Source: JANOSH01 sp031415695
GTDB taxonomy: Bacteria > Actinomycetota > Acidimicrobiia > Acidimicrobiales > Ilumatobacteraceae
Assembly: GCA_031415695.1 (NCBI GenBank)
Contig: JANOSH010000060.1
Location: 1 to 64,000 of the forward strand
Length of the DNA stretch: 64,000 bases
Direction of reading: 5' to 3'
Position 1 is the first letter of the stretch. The number at the start of each line of letters is the position of its first letter. The notes beneath the pieces were generated by a model, which saw nothing but the letters and a program-made list of their open reading frames with translations, searched no databases and was not told the origin of the DNA. A program made the position numbers and the translations under genes. Of the stretch, positions 1 to 8,434 are shown in pieces.

Positions 1-678
1 CTTCTTGGCGGGCGGCGGTGCCGGAGTCTCCTCCTCCTCCTCGTCCTCGTCGTCGTCCTCCTCTTCGTCTTCGTCGTCTTCGTCGTCTTCGTCGTCGTCG
101 GACTCGTCGTCTTCGTCGTCGTCGTCGTCGTCTTCTTCTTCGTCGTCGTCGTCTTCGTCCTCCTCCTCGTCGTCGTCGTCGGACTCGTCGGCGTCGTCCT
201 CGGTCTCGTCCTCGTCTTCGTCGAAGTCGACCTCGTCCTCGTCCTTGTCCTCGTCGTTCTCGTCGTCGTCGTCATCGGCGGCGGGCATGACGCTGGCCAG
301 CTTGGCCCGGTACTGCCCCTCCCAGCTGTCGGCCTTGGCCCGGACGCGGATCTCCTTGCCAGCGAAGTCGTCGATGTCGACGGTGCCCTTCTTCTTCTTC
401 TCGGTATCGACACCCAGCGCCGCAGCGATCCAGTTGTCCATCTTCCAGTCGAGATCCACGTTGACGTAGTCCCAGTAGGTGTAGCCCTTGCCCTTGCCGC
501 GGCCGTCGGCGCTCAGCTGCTTGACCGTGAACACCACCCGGCCGGGGTGGCTGCCGTCCTTGGGCGGCTCGTACTTTGCCGATTCGATCTTGGCCTTGTA
601 GACGCCCGGCTGGGGCGGCTCCACTTCGACCTTGCTGCGGTCGACCTTGCTGCTGTCATACTTGAGCTTGAATCCCAT
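1..678 (-). CDS. SSB-like / DUF669-like protein with long acidic tail (partial)
   Basis: The gene runs off the left edge; 226 codons are visible without a stop. An AGGAG ribosome site sits 8 nt before the ATG at 678, inside the end of the upstream ATPase gene, so the two are coupled. The first ~130 residues form a compact basic/aromatic domain (VKQLSADGRGKGKGYTYWDY segment) resembling phage single-strand-binding or DUF669 proteins. About 90 residues of almost pure Asp/Glu follow, then a TPAPPPAKK stretch at the edge. Acidic C-termini are usual for SSBs, but this one is very long. The role (ssDNA binding next to a Sak4-like ATPase) is inferred from fold-like features and context. Confidence 0.6.
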   Translation of the reverse strand, partial: MGFKLKYDSSKVDRSKVEVEPPQPGVYKAKIESAKYEPPKDGSHPGRVVFTVKQLSADGRGKGKGYTYWDYVNVDLDWKMDNWIAAALGVDTEKKKKGTVDIDDFAGKEIRVRAKADSWEGQYRAKLASVMPAADDDDDENDEDKDEDEVDFDEDEDETEDDADESDDDDEEEDEDDDDEEEDDDDDDEDDESDDDEDDEDDEDEEEDDDEDEEEEETPAPPPAKK

Positions 679-680
679 GT

Positions 681-1478
681 CTACTTCTCCTGTCCGGTTG
701 TCTTCTTGGTTACGGAACTTGCCTTGCTTGCTCTGACAGTGCCCTGCGCACCGGCACTGACAGCCGCCATCAGCTTGGGAACGGTCACGTTGACCACTCT
801 CCCAACGCCGAGTCGGTCTTTGGCATAGAAGTCCTCGCTGCCGCGGAAGTCCACGACGGGGTACTCCTTGCCTTCCTTGGTGGTCTTGAGCTCCATGCGC
901 CCGACCTGGTCGACGTAGCTGCACATCTTCTGGGGCATGCCCTTGCCCTGTACGTACGGCATGATGGTCACTTCGCCAGTGTCCGGATCCTCGAAGTGGA
1001 ACTCGTGACATGTGATGCCCACGTTGACGGGCAGGTCCACCAACTCGCGGATCCGCCGACCAATGCGGTTCATGTTCTGTCCGTACTCGCCCTTGTCGGG
1101 GAGGTACACCTTGCGGTGCGCCTTCTCAGCGACCAGGTCATCCATGATGTTGTCCAAGCCGCGCTCCTGGAACAAGGTCAGGCTGTCCAGCCACACCCAG
1201 TCGAAGTTCGCACATCCGCCGTTGCGCAGGTAGCTGAGTGCCTCCTCGAGATCGTTCCAGTCCCCCATGACCCACTTCTCAGCGGCGGACTTGTACCGCT
1301 TGGCACTGGCCGTGCCCCGGTCAGCTTCCAGCATGAGGCACCTGGGGCTCGTGCTGGCGAGCACCGTCTTGCCCTGGCCCGGCCTGCTGTAGATCAGCCA
1401 GCGGGTGAAGGCGTCCCGGCTGTCACCGATGGGCACGATCTGAGGTGGGCGGCTTGGCTTGGCCCGTTTGGTCACCAT
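681..1478 (-). CDS. Sak4/RecA-like AAA ATPase (single-strand annealing or recombination)
   Basis: This is a 265-residue P-loop protein. Walker A is at residues ~30-38 (SRPGQGKTVL) and Walker B at ~92-97 (FDWVWLDS), followed by a basic, Lys/Thr-rich tail. The layout matches phage Sak4-type or AAA_24 ATPases, which act in recombination with a partner SSB. The ATG at 1478 has an AAGGAGG site. It lies between a Cas4-like nuclease upstream and an SSB-like gene downstream, a typical phage recombination cassette. The family call rests on motifs and context only. Confidence 0.8.
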   Translation of the reverse strand: MVTKRAKPSRPPQIVPIGDSRDAFTRWLIYSRPGQGKTVLASTSPRCLMLEADRGTASAKRYKSAAEKWVMGDWNDLEEALSYLRNGGCANFDWVWLDSLTLFQERGLDNIMDDLVAEKAHRKVYLPDKGEYGQNMNRIGRRIRELVDLPVNVGITCHEFHFEDPDTGEVTIMPYVQGKGMPQKMCSYVDQVGRMELKTTKEGKEYPVVDFRGSEDFYAKDRLGVGRVVNVTVPKLMAAVSAGAQGTVRASKASSVTKKTTGQEK

Positions 1479-1539
1479 GTTCTATCCTCCTTGGGGTATG
1501 TAACCCTACTCGGTGGGGGTTGGCTCCCACCACAGCCTG

Positions 1540-2667
1540 CTACTTGATATCCAACGCCCACACGTGGTCGACGTACGGCTCCCACTTGTGCGTGGTGGCC
1601 TTCATCAGCTCGGTCCAGTCCGAGTCCTGCTCGTGCAGCTCGCACACGTCACGGAACTCGCAGAACGAGCAGTGCTTGCCCGGTGCCTTGTACACCTCCA
1701 ACTCGCCGTCCCGAACCAGCTGCATCTCGTGCACCTGAGCAAGAATGCGGTCGTAGGTGTTGTACCGCTCGGCCGCACCACGAAACACCATCTCACGCTG
1801 GAACAACGGGGCACCCTGGTTCTTGCTGGGCTCGCCCAGCTTGGCAGGGTCCACGCCGTACTTGACCAGCTCTGCTTCCAGGTCTTCGACCTTGAAGCCC
1901 TTGGGCACCGGCCCGTTGGTGAGCTGCATCAGCCGCTTGGTGAGAGCATCTTTGCTGGGCTTGTTCAGCGCCTGACCGGCGTCGTTGCGTGGGCGCACGT
2001 CCTTCTTGCCTTTGCGCAGGAAGTTGTACACCATTGCACCCAGGTCGTCCTCCGCCTTGATGATGCTGTTCTCCCGCAGCCACATCGGCACGATGCACCA
2101 GTAGGTGCTCGCCTGCTCATCCATGAACAGGTGCGTCAGGCTGATGCTGGCGGCGGTCTTGTGTTCCAGCAGGACGTACCGGCCGGTCTCGAGGTCGAAG
2201 GCAAGCGCATCGCTGGTGCCGACGTAGATGGCCACCACGTTGCCGTCGCCGTCCCGCAACGGGAACTGGAACGGGATCTCCGGGTAGATCAGGAGGAATC
2301 GCTCGTCCTTGCCGTACAGGTCGATGTAGTTGGTCATCATCTCTTCGCCAAGCTCACGTGCGTTGACGTACACGTCATCTTCGTCGTTGACGAACATCTC
2401 GAACTTGCCGGTGCGGGTGCGCTCGGCCAGCTTGTCGTGGAGGCGGAGGTACGTCTGCGCCGGGTGTGGCCCACGCTTGCGCTTCTTCTTGCTCTCCGGG
2501 ATGTAGAACTCGGCCAGCGCCCGGTGCACCAAGTCGCCGAACACCAGGGCGTTGAACTTGGTCTCCTTGGGCTTGCGCTGGTGCACGTAGGCCCACTCCC
2601 AGTGCTGACGGCATTCGCAGAACTGCCGCCTCTCGCTGGTGCGCACCATGACGGGTGTGTCAGCCAT
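1540..2667 (-). CDS. Cas4/RecB-like PD-(D/E)XK nuclease
   Basis: This 375-residue protein has a nuclease core with GTSDALAFDL and the catalytic EHK near residues 148-170. Two cysteines near the N-terminus (FCEC) and a C-terminal cluster CSFCEFRDVC (~329-340) fit the four-cysteine iron-sulfur arrangement of Cas4/AddB-type exonucleases. It probably resects DNA ends for the adjacent Sak4-like ATPase. The ATG at 2667 is preferred over an in-frame start 30 nt upstream because GAGGGAGAG lies 5-7 nt before it. It overlaps the small gene before it by 8 nt. Confidence 0.82.
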   Translation of the reverse strand: MADTPVMVRTSERRQFCECRQHWEWAYVHQRKPKETKFNALVFGDLVHRALAEFYIPESKKKRKRGPHPAQTYLRLHDKLAERTRTGKFEMFVNDEDDVYVNARELGEEMMTNYIDLYGKDERFLLIYPEIPFQFPLRDGDGNVVAIYVGTSDALAFDLETGRYVLLEHKTAASISLTHLFMDEQASTYWCIVPMWLRENSIIKAEDDLGAMVYNFLRKGKKDVRPRNDAGQALNKPSKDALTKRLMQLTNGPVPKGFKVEDLEAELVKYGVDPAKLGEPSKNQGAPLFQREMVFRGAAERYNTYDRILAQVHEMQLVRDGELEVYKAPGKHCSFCEFRDVCELHEQDSDWTELMKATTHKWEPYVDHVWALDIK

Positions 2668-2800
2668 CCGTTCTCTCCCTCTCGATGTAGCGGTCAACCT
2701 CTGCCGCCCCTTGGACTTGCCCGATCACGGCCCACCGCACCCCTGAGATGTCGATGCAGTTGTTGTCGATGAGCCACTTGAGGATCTCTTCTCTTGTCAT
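2660..2800 (-). CDS. small coupled protein, 46 aa, unknown
   Basis: This 46-residue ORF starts on an ATG that overlaps the SNF2 helicase stop (ATGA) and ends 8 nt inside the nuclease gene. Translation is therefore probably coupled on both sides. The sequence is MTREEILKWLIDNN at the start, with an amphipathic N-terminal helix and acidic/basic C-terminus. No family is recognised; the placement suggests an accessory to the helicase/nuclease pair. Confidence 0.6.
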   Translation of the reverse strand: MTREEILKWLIDNNCIDISGVRWAVIGQVQGAAEVDRYIERERTDG

Positions 2801-4674
2801 TCCCAGCCCTCGTCCCCTTCCTTGGCCTGCCGGTACCTGTCCAGCAAGATGTCGTTGATGTTGCGCTTGTTCTCGAGAGAGTCGAACACGTCCACGTCGA
2901 CGCTGCCCCTCGTGCGGATGGTGTACACGTTCACCTGATGCATCCGGCTGATACGGTGGCAACGGTCCTCTGCCTGTTCCTGGTCGTCTGGGTCCCAGGT
3001 CTCATCCAGGAAGACGACCGTGTCGCTGGCGTCCAATGTGATTGCCACGCCCCCGGCCGTGGTGGTCATGACCAGCACTTGCAGGTTACCCGTCTGGAAG
3101 TCTTCCTGCACTGCCGCACGGTAATCGCGCTTGGCCGTCTTGCCGGTGATCTGCTTGGCTCGGTAGCCCAGGCGCACGAGCTCCTCCGTGACCAACTCGG
3201 CCACGTGGAGGAACTGGGTGAACACCACGCACTTGCCGTCGTCTTCCGGCATGCCCAGGTCCGTGAGGATGTCCAGGAGGGCATCCATCTTGGGGCTTGG
3301 CAGCACCGCCTTGACGCCGTACTTCATGATGTTCTCCTCGAGGGCCTCGTCGTACTTGAGACCCTTCTCGTACACCTCGCACACGCCCCAGCTGAATTGC
3401 TTCAGCCAGGCGTAGGTGGTGAGCACGTTGCTGCTGACCACCCGCCCCACCTCTTGCTCGTCTTCCATGAGGCGCATCTCGGCTTCGTCCTCCATGAGGG
3501 CGTACTGCTTGGCCTGCTCGGGCAGCATGTTCACCCAGATGGGGATGTGGTTCTTGGGCGGCAGGTCCTTGGCCACATCGCTCTTCTTGCGGCGGAGGAT
3601 GTAGTGGGCGTGCTCCCGCCAGAAGTCTTCCTCCAGCCACGGCTTGATGCCCTTGATGGTCTTGAACTTCTGGCCCGTCTTGCGGTTGAAGCCCTCCTCG
3701 ATCTCGAGCCACTTCTCCTCCCACTGACGGCGGCTACGGAACACCTCCGGCTCGAGCCAGTGGAGCAGTCCCCACAGACGCTTGGCCTTGCCACCCGCAG
3801 GCGTGCCCGACATAGCAATGCGCTTGCGGCCCAGCACCTTGTGCAGCGCACGGGCGGTCTGGCTGCTGGGGTTGCTAAGACCGGTCTTGTGGGCCTCATC
3901 CACGATGATGGCGTTCCACTGCGTACGCATCAGGAACGGGAACTGCGTCTGGAAGTACTCGCCCGTCAGGCCATCGTACACCCCACGCGGATCGCCCTGC
4001 TTGGTCTTGCGGAAGGTGAGCATGGCCGGGTTGACCACGAGCCAGAAGGGCTGCTCCATCTCGAGGCAGTCCTCCACCTCGGCCAGCATGCGGGCGCGCT
4101 GCACGGCACCCTCCGGGGCCACGAACACCGGGTTGTCCTGGAAGCGGTTCAGCGCCTCCAGCCACACCGTCTCGATGGCGATCTTGGGGCACACCACCAA
4201 GTTGGGGCCGTCGGCCAGGCCAGCTTCGAACACACCACCGATGGACTCCCACGTCTTCCCGAGGCCAGGCTGGTCGGCCACCAGAGGGTGCGGTGCCTCC
4301 GCAATGAACTTGACTCCCACCCGCTGGTAGTTGCGCAGCTTCTCGTGCATCTCGGGGATGCGCTGTTGGATGACGGCCAGGTCGGTGTCTTCGCTGTTGG
4401 CCAGGTCCACCAAGTTGATGCGCCTACCACGCTCGGCCTTACCCCACTCCAGGAGCTCCTCGCTGAAGTCTGCCTCCGGGAACTTCTCCCTGATCTTCTT
4501 GCAGGTCTCCATGCTGAGCACGTACACCAGCCCCGGACCACCCTTGCCAGCCCCAACGAACCGGCCACCAAGAGCATCCTTGACGGTGCCCATGTCCCGG
4601 TAGTCGAACTTGACGATGATGCGCTCGCTTGCCAGCACCTCAACCTGGATCGGCTTGTTCAGTCTTGAACTCAT
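2797..4674 (-). CDS. SNF2-family DEAH helicase
   Basis: This 625-residue superfamily 2 ATPase has Walker A (DQPGLGKT, ~133-140), DEAH box (VDEAHK, ~256), motif III (SGTPAGG), and a C-terminal RecA lobe with TTTAGGVAITL and the motif VI region ending QAEDRCHRISR. The domain order is that of phage SNF2-like remodelling/repair helicases. The ATG at 4674 follows AGAGGG; a TTG 54 nt upstream is less likely. It sits between a Cys-containing protein and the Cas4-like nuclease, so a role in recombination or replication restart is likely. Confidence 0.88.
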   Translation of the reverse strand: MSSRLNKPIQVEVLASERIIVKFDYRDMGTVKDALGGRFVGAGKGGPGLVYVLSMETCKKIREKFPEADFSEELLEWGKAERGRRINLVDLANSEDTDLAVIQQRIPEMHEKLRNYQRVGVKFIAEAPHPLVADQPGLGKTWESIGGVFEAGLADGPNLVVCPKIAIETVWLEALNRFQDNPVFVAPEGAVQRARMLAEVEDCLEMEQPFWLVVNPAMLTFRKTKQGDPRGVYDGLTGEYFQTQFPFLMRTQWNAIIVDEAHKTGLSNPSSQTARALHKVLGRKRIAMSGTPAGGKAKRLWGLLHWLEPEVFRSRRQWEEKWLEIEEGFNRKTGQKFKTIKGIKPWLEEDFWREHAHYILRRKKSDVAKDLPPKNHIPIWVNMLPEQAKQYALMEDEAEMRLMEDEQEVGRVVSSNVLTTYAWLKQFSWGVCEVYEKGLKYDEALEENIMKYGVKAVLPSPKMDALLDILTDLGMPEDDGKCVVFTQFLHVAELVTEELVRLGYRAKQITGKTAKRDYRAAVQEDFQTGNLQVLVMTTTAGGVAITLDASDTVVFLDETWDPDDQEQAEDRCHRISRMHQVNVYTIRTRGSVDVDVFDSLENKRNINDILLDRYRQAKEGDEGWE

Positions 4675-5272
4675 CCCTCTGCCTTTCCAATAGTGCAAGC
4701 AGTGCGTCTTGCAGTGCCAGCATGTCAACCTTGAGGTACTTCATAACAGTCACCTGACCGCCGCTGTACCGCTCCACCTTGGCCACGTTGCTGCGGACGC
4801 CGTCCGAGTCGGAACCCCAGCGGTCGCTTGCCAGGCGGAACTCCATGGCGGGCAGTGCTTGGCGGATGATGTCGTACGCCATGGTGTACACCTCGCCTTC
4901 CCACTTGCTGAGCTCCTTGGCCTCCTCGATTGCTTCCTGCCTCTCCTTGGCCTCCTGGATGCGCTTGTGCTCGGCGATCTCGTTCTTCATGTGAACACCA
5001 CAAGCGTAGAACCGGCCGGAGATGTCCTCCGCCTTGATGCGCTTGTGGCACGGGTCGCCGCTGCCCTTGGACCAGCAGCACCACTCCAGCGGCCGGTGGT
5101 TGCGGAAAGCCTCTTCACACCCGGAGCTTTCGTCCTCGGCCTCTATGGTGGTGAAAGCCACCCGCCAGGCTAGCCACGTGCGCCACTTGTCGGTCTCGTC
5201 CTCACGGCGCTGCCGCCGGAATAAGATCTGGTTACCGCACCCACGACAGGTGCCCTTGAGCTCGTCTGACAC
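4640..5272 (-). CDS. Cys-rich hypothetical protein with coiled coil
   Basis: A GTG start at 5272 is chosen because GGAGGAGG lies just upstream, giving 210 residues. The N-terminal third holds CRGCGN and further Cys/His positions (CCWSKGSGDPCHK), suggesting a zinc-binding fold. A charged helical stretch (residues ~105-125) follows. The C-terminus overlaps the helicase gene by 35 nt, so the two are co-translated. Function is not recognised. Confidence 0.65.
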   Translation of the reverse strand: MSDELKGTCRGCGNQILFRRQRREDETDKWRTWLAWRVAFTTIEAEDESSGCEEAFRNHRPLEWCCWSKGSGDPCHKRIKAEDISGRFYACGVHMKNEIAEHKRIQEAKERQEAIEEAKELSKWEGEVYTMAYDIIRQALPAMEFRLASDRWGSDSDGVRSNVAKVERYSGGQVTVMKYLKVDMLALQDALLALLERQRDEFKTEQADPG

Positions 5273-5299
5273 GATCCTCCTCCTCGAGAAACGCCAGAG

Positions 5300-5326
5300 G
5301 AGCCGCCCCAACAAGTGGGGCGACTC
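5300..5326 (-). terminator. hairpin terminator or attenuator
   Basis: On the minus strand a GC-rich stem of about 11 pairs (core CGCCCCA / TGGGGCG, 5-nt loop) follows the gene ending at 5359 and precedes the GTG at 5272. The downstream T-run is weak, so it may only attenuate. Confidence 0.55.
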
Positions 5327-5358
5327 TCCTAGCAGAATTGGTTAGAACTGACCAGGGG

Positions 5359-5994
5359 TCAGGCGACCTTCTTCTTGCTGACGGCGATGACCGCAGCCGC
5401 CTTGATGGTCCGGGCCGAGCCCTCGACGGTGACGAGGACGATCTTGCCCTTGGCCACCTTGGTCACCGACTTCACCTTGATGACCTCGGGATCACCCGTG
5501 CCGGTGTGCACCTGGATCGCACGGCCGGCGACGAACTCCTTGATGGCCTCTTCGTCCATGCCATCGAGCTTGCTGACGGGTGCGACGGGCTTGGGGTTCT
5601 TCGCTGCCTTGGGGGCACGGGGCGCCTTGGGCTCGCCGCTGGACTCGCCGGGGAGTCGGCCACCCTTGCCGATGCGACCGCCCTTGGTGGCCTTGCCGGT
5701 GGCCTCTTCGTAGAGCGCACGGCAGGAGCCTTCGGGGTAGCCGGTGCGGGCCATGATGACGCCCCAGCTGAGGTTCTCGTTGTCACGCAGGTTCGCGATG
5801 TCCTGGCCCGTGGCTTCCTTGATGCGGAGCTTCTTGGGCGTCTTGGCGAAGCTGTAGATCAGCATGGTCTTGCCGGTCGGGAGCTCGACGGCATTGGCCA
5901 CCTGATCCCACTTGTACCCCTCCTCGTCGCGGAGGCGCACGATCTCCTGCATCGTCTGCTCGTCGAACGTGATGGTCTTGGGCGTTCGCGCCAT
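5359..5994 (-). CDS. putative DNA-binding protein with duplicated HTH-like segment
   Basis: The 211-residue protein begins at an ATG preceded by AAGGAG. Two helical segments resemble each other (RLRDEEGYKWDQVANAVEL and NLRDNENLSWGVIMARTGY). They are followed by a basic, Pro/Ala/Lys-rich linker (~115-150) and a small C-terminal beta domain. The motif SWGxIxxR...EGxxRA followed by GKGGR is shared with the protein at 15065-15817, so the two are probably paralogous. DNA binding is inferred from basicity and HTH-like spacing. Confidence 0.65.
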   Translation of the reverse strand: MARTPKTITFDEQTMQEIVRLRDEEGYKWDQVANAVELPTGKTMLIYSFAKTPKKLRIKEATGQDIANLRDNENLSWGVIMARTGYPEGSCRALYEEATGKATKGGRIGKGGRLPGESSGEPKAPRAPKAAKNPKPVAPVSKLDGMDEEAIKEFVAGRAIQVHTGTGDPEVIKVKSVTKVAKGKIVLVTVEGSARTIKAAAVIAVSKKKVA

Positions 5995-6049
5995 TTCTTT
6001 ATCTCCTTGTGTCGTCTGGCGGGTAGTGCCCGCTAGGTACTGAAAGCTA

Positions 6050-6187
6050 TCACTTGCCGGTGCTTCTCGCAAGTCTAAGAACGCATTCTTTGCAAGAAAC
6101 TTCTCTCCACCACAGGGTGGCGGCGGGGGTCTTGACGACCTTGCCACACTTGGTGGTGATGTCGCCACCCTTGGCTTCTTTGATCAT
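6050..6187 (-). CDS. small zinc-finger-like peptide, 45 aa
   Basis: This 45-residue ORF starts at the ATG 13 nt after the preceding gene's stop. It holds a TKCGKVV motif and a SCKEC motif, the spacing seen in small actinobacterial and phage zinc-binding peptides. No strong Shine-Dalgarno is visible; coupling to the upstream membrane gene is likely. Function unknown. Confidence 0.5.
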   Translation of the reverse strand: MIKEAKGGDITTKCGKVVKTPAATLWWREVSCKECVLRLARSTGK

Positions 6188-6197
6188 GTGGATGGCG

Positions 6198-6389
6198 TCA
6201 GCCCCGGACACGCTTGGCCACCGCCGCAACGATCATCAGGATGGAGAGGAGGATCCCCACCACCGCCGTGCCCATCCACTGACCGCACATGTCACGACGA
6301 TGCACGTCGTCAGTGTCGTCGGCCGCGACACCAGCAAGCAGGAGCACGATGACGCACCCGACGAACAAACCAATTCCAGCTACGAACAT
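6198..6389 (-). CDS. small membrane protein, two TM segments
   Basis: The 63-residue protein has two hydrophobic helices (residues ~3-21 and ~40-58) separated by a short polar, Asp/His-containing loop. AGGAG lies 6 nt before the ATG. It lies next to a lysozyme-like gene, so a lysis or membrane role is possible but unproven. Confidence 0.65.
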   Translation of the reverse strand: MFVAGIGLFVGCVIVLLLAGVAADDTDDVHRRDMCGQWMGTAVVGILLSILMIVAAVAKRVRG

Positions 6390-6411
6390 CGTGCTCCTGC
6401 TTTCTGTTGTG

Positions 6412-6969
6412 TCAGCCGGGCCAGCTACGGCACAGCCTACCGGCCCTCAGCTTCTTGGTGTAGCACCAGCCTTGCGAACCTGCGCGCTCGATGAGCGCCA
6501 GGAACGCAGTCATGCTGGCGTACGGTGTGGAAATGACATCCTCTGGGCTGCACAGCCCTTCTTGAGGACACAGCCACGTCTTGTGGACACTCATGAGAAC
6601 CTGACCGTAGCCACTGTCGGTGCCACGGCCCTGACGCTTGAGTGCGCAGCCTGCACCCGTGTGGTCGGCAAACACCGCCCCACGCCGCAGGTTGTAACAC
6701 CCGGCGCTTTCTCGTTGCATGACGCCCCTGACGAACGCCTCCCTCCGGTCGATGGCGGGTTGGTCCCACCCTCGGTCGGCAGCGACGATCCGGTAGACCG
6801 CGACGGCGGTGTCCAGGTCCATGTAGTCGTGTTCGGCGGCCAAGGTGTTGGCCTCCCACACGGCCGCTGGAGCTTGAACCCGTACGGCTGGTGCTGGCTC
6901 ACAAGCCACTGGTAGTGCCAGTGGAATCGCTGCCAGACTCATCGTCATCTTCTTGAAGTGTGTGCGCAA
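6412..6969 (-). CDS. secreted lysozyme/transglycosylase-like protein
   Basis: The 185-residue protein carries an N-terminal basic stretch and hydrophobic core (MSLAAIPLALPVAC), which looks like a signal peptide or poor lipobox. The conserved region has a catalytic-type Glu in MQRESAGCYN and a GYGQVLMS segment, as in lytic transglycosylase/lysozyme folds. Six cysteines suggest disulfides outside the cytoplasm. The TTG start at 6969 follows AAAGGAG; an ATG at 6948 is the alternative. It overlaps the upstream gene by 71 nt. A cell-wall role is inferred. Confidence 0.6.
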   Translation of the reverse strand: MRTHFKKMTMSLAAIPLALPVACEPAPAVRVQAPAAVWEANTLAAEHDYMDLDTAVAVYRIVAADRGWDQPAIDRREAFVRGVMQRESAGCYNLRRGAVFADHTGAGCALKRQGRGTDSGYGQVLMSVHKTWLCPQEGLCSPEDVISTPYASMTAFLALIERAGSQGWCYTKKLRAGRLCRSWPG

Positions 6970-7420
6970 TTCGTAGCGCTCCTTTCAGGATGCGGATGAT
7001 GGTGCGGTTTGCAGCATCGTATTGATCCGCGGGACTGATGATGTGCCAGTGGTTGAACTCTGGACTGATGGGGTACACGTACTGCCCCACGGCGTCGCTG
7101 CCACTGGACATCGCCATGATGATGTATGCTCCTTTCTCGTCGAAGACTTGGTCACCTTCCAGGTTAGTCCCAGAAGACCCTTCCACCAGCCATGCCCACC
7201 ACGCACCCTGAGGGTTGGGGGCATCGGCCAGTGCGGCGCTGAGGTAGGCCATCATGCTGCGCTCGCTGGTCGGTACGAACGACACGCACACATGAACCCC
7301 CTCGTCGGTGTAGTACCCGGCTGCGTTCGGCATCTCCCCGGAGATGGTCAGCTGCCCCCGCACCGCCATGCTTGCCACGGTACTCATTGCCAGCTGCATG
7401 TTCTCGAACTGCTCTTCCAT
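6899..7420 (-). CDS. hypothetical protein, 173 aa
   Basis: A soluble protein with no recognised family. It has a helical N-terminus, a mixed central domain, and a low-complexity acidic Ser/Thr/Gly tail. The ATG at 7420 has AAGGAGGGG upstream. It lies downstream of a strong hairpin (7441-7479), so it may have its own promoter or rely on read-through. Confidence 0.6.
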   Translation of the reverse strand: MEEQFENMQLAMSTVASMAVRGQLTISGEMPNAAGYYTDEGVHVCVSFVPTSERSMMAYLSAALADAPNPQGAWWAWLVEGSSGTNLEGDQVFDEKGAYIIMAMSSGSDAVGQYVYPISPEFNHWHIISPADQYDAANRTIIRILKGALRIAHTLQEDDDESGSDSTGTTSGL

Positions 7421-7440
7421 AGCCCCTCCTTAGGGAACAT

Positions 7441-7479
7441 GCAACGGGGCGGGAACCACCGACGGCCCCGCCCCGTTGC
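7441..7479 (-). terminator. strong hairpin terminator
   Basis: Perfect 13-bp inverted repeat: arms 7441-7453 and 7467-7479 (GCAACGGGGCGGG), loop 13 nt. It lies just downstream of the minus-strand gene ending at 7536 and before the gene starting at 7420. Confidence 0.75.
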
Positions 7480-7535
7480 CGCAAGCACCCGTGTCAGCAC
7501 CACGCCCACGAACGGGTGCGCCACTGGATGCCGAT

Positions 7536-7808
7536 CTAGTTGGTCTGCTCCGACATGGTAGCAGGCTCGTGGGCGTGGGCCACATCCTCGGTGACCTCCA
7601 CCGGGGCAGGGGTCGGCTCGGCGAAGAACACCTCGACCTGGCGTACCCGCTCCACCCACTCCCCAACTCGCACTTCCAACCCGAGCACGTGGCTCTCAAC
7701 CACCTTGGCCTTGCGGTGGCGCTCCAGAGCCTCCTTCTCCAGCTTCTCGAGACGACGCTCCGCAGCCTCCAGCTGCCGGGCGATGCCCTTCTTGGTCATC
7801 TTCTTCAT
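7536..7808 (-). CDS. coiled-coil protein, 90 aa
   Basis: From the ATG at 7808 (GGGAAGGG upstream) the first ~55 residues form a charged heptad-like helix (QLEAAERRLEKLEKEALERH). A Val/Glu-rich segment and a Pro/Ala/Glu tail follow. Function unknown. Confidence 0.65.
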   Translation of the reverse strand: MKKMTKKGIARQLEAAERRLEKLEKEALERHRKAKVVESHVLGLEVRVGEWVERVRQVEVFFAEPTPAPVEVTEDVAHAHEPATMSEQTN

Positions 7809-7866
7809 TTGTATCCCTTCCCTTGTATGTAGGTGGTGACACCAGCCTAGTGGCCAGTGGGTGTTC

Positions 7867-8199
7867 TTACCAGCGACAGCCAATTTGGCCGCAGCTGCTG
7901 CAGAAGTCGGTCTCGTCGATCTTCTCGCAGTCTTCCGGGTCGACGGCCATGTTGCGGTCGTCACCAACCATCCGCACGATCAGCTTGCCGGTGGGGCGGC
8001 GCTCCCAGTCTTCTTGGTCGCTGCCCCAGTGGCAGCACACCGGGCACTCCTCCGGGTCGAAGTCCTCCGCCACGCAGTCGTGGTCTGGCTCTGGCAGGTA
8101 CTCCTCCGTCTCCAGCCCGACGACCCAGCACGCCATGTCATGGACGGCCCATCCGGCGCTCTTCACCCGGACGTAGTCACCGTTCTCGAACTCACTCAT
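7867..8199 (-). CDS. acidic Cys-rich hypothetical protein, 110 aa
   Basis: The ATG at 8199 follows GGAGGTGG. The protein is acidic, with cysteines grouped as CPVCC and CSSCGQIGC at the C-terminus, likely zinc-binding. The N-terminus (NGDYVRVKSAGW) looks like a small beta-barrel opening. It overlaps the preceding gene by 8 nt. Confidence 0.65.
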   Translation of the reverse strand: MSEFENGDYVRVKSAGWAVHDMACWVVGLETEEYLPEPDHDCVAEDFDPEECPVCCHWGSDQEDWERRPTGKLIVRMVGDDRNMAVDPEDCEKIDETDFCSSCGQIGCRW

Positions 8200-8434
8200 C
8201 TTCCACCTCCAGGGTGATTCGGATCTTGGCATTGAGTGTCGGGATCCGTTTCTTCCGGTTGACCTTGGCGACCAGCACGTTCATGAACTTGCTGAGGTCT
8301 TCCGTCATGCGGAAGTTCATGTCGAAGCGCTGCCCGGTCTCGTCGCGCAAGTTCAGGGTGAGCAGCTGCTCCATCATGTACCCACCACTGAACGAGAGGC
8401 CGTCCACGACCGTGTCCAGCTTGATCTCAGCCAC
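8192..8434 (-). CDS. hypothetical protein, 80 aa
   Basis: A GTG start at 8434 overlaps the DUF2786 stop (GTGGCTGA), giving an 80-residue protein beginning MAEIKLDTVV. Alternating hydrophobic residues suggest a small beta-rich fold with a central amphipathic helix (MTEDLSKFMNVLVAKV). Family not recognised; translation is probably coupled to the upstream gene. Confidence 0.65.
   Translation of the reverse strand: MAEIKLDTVVDGLSFSGGYMMEQLLTLNLRDETGQRFDMNFRMTEDLSKFMNVLVAKVNRKKRIPTLNAKIRITLEVEDE

Noticed and set aside
5..469. Poly-serine ORF on the plus strand
   Set aside because: Antisense shadow of the Asp/Glu-rich tail of the minus-strand SSB-like gene.
2794..4668. Plus-strand ORF of about 624 residues
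   Set aside because: Antisense to the SNF2 helicase, which has all helicase motifs.
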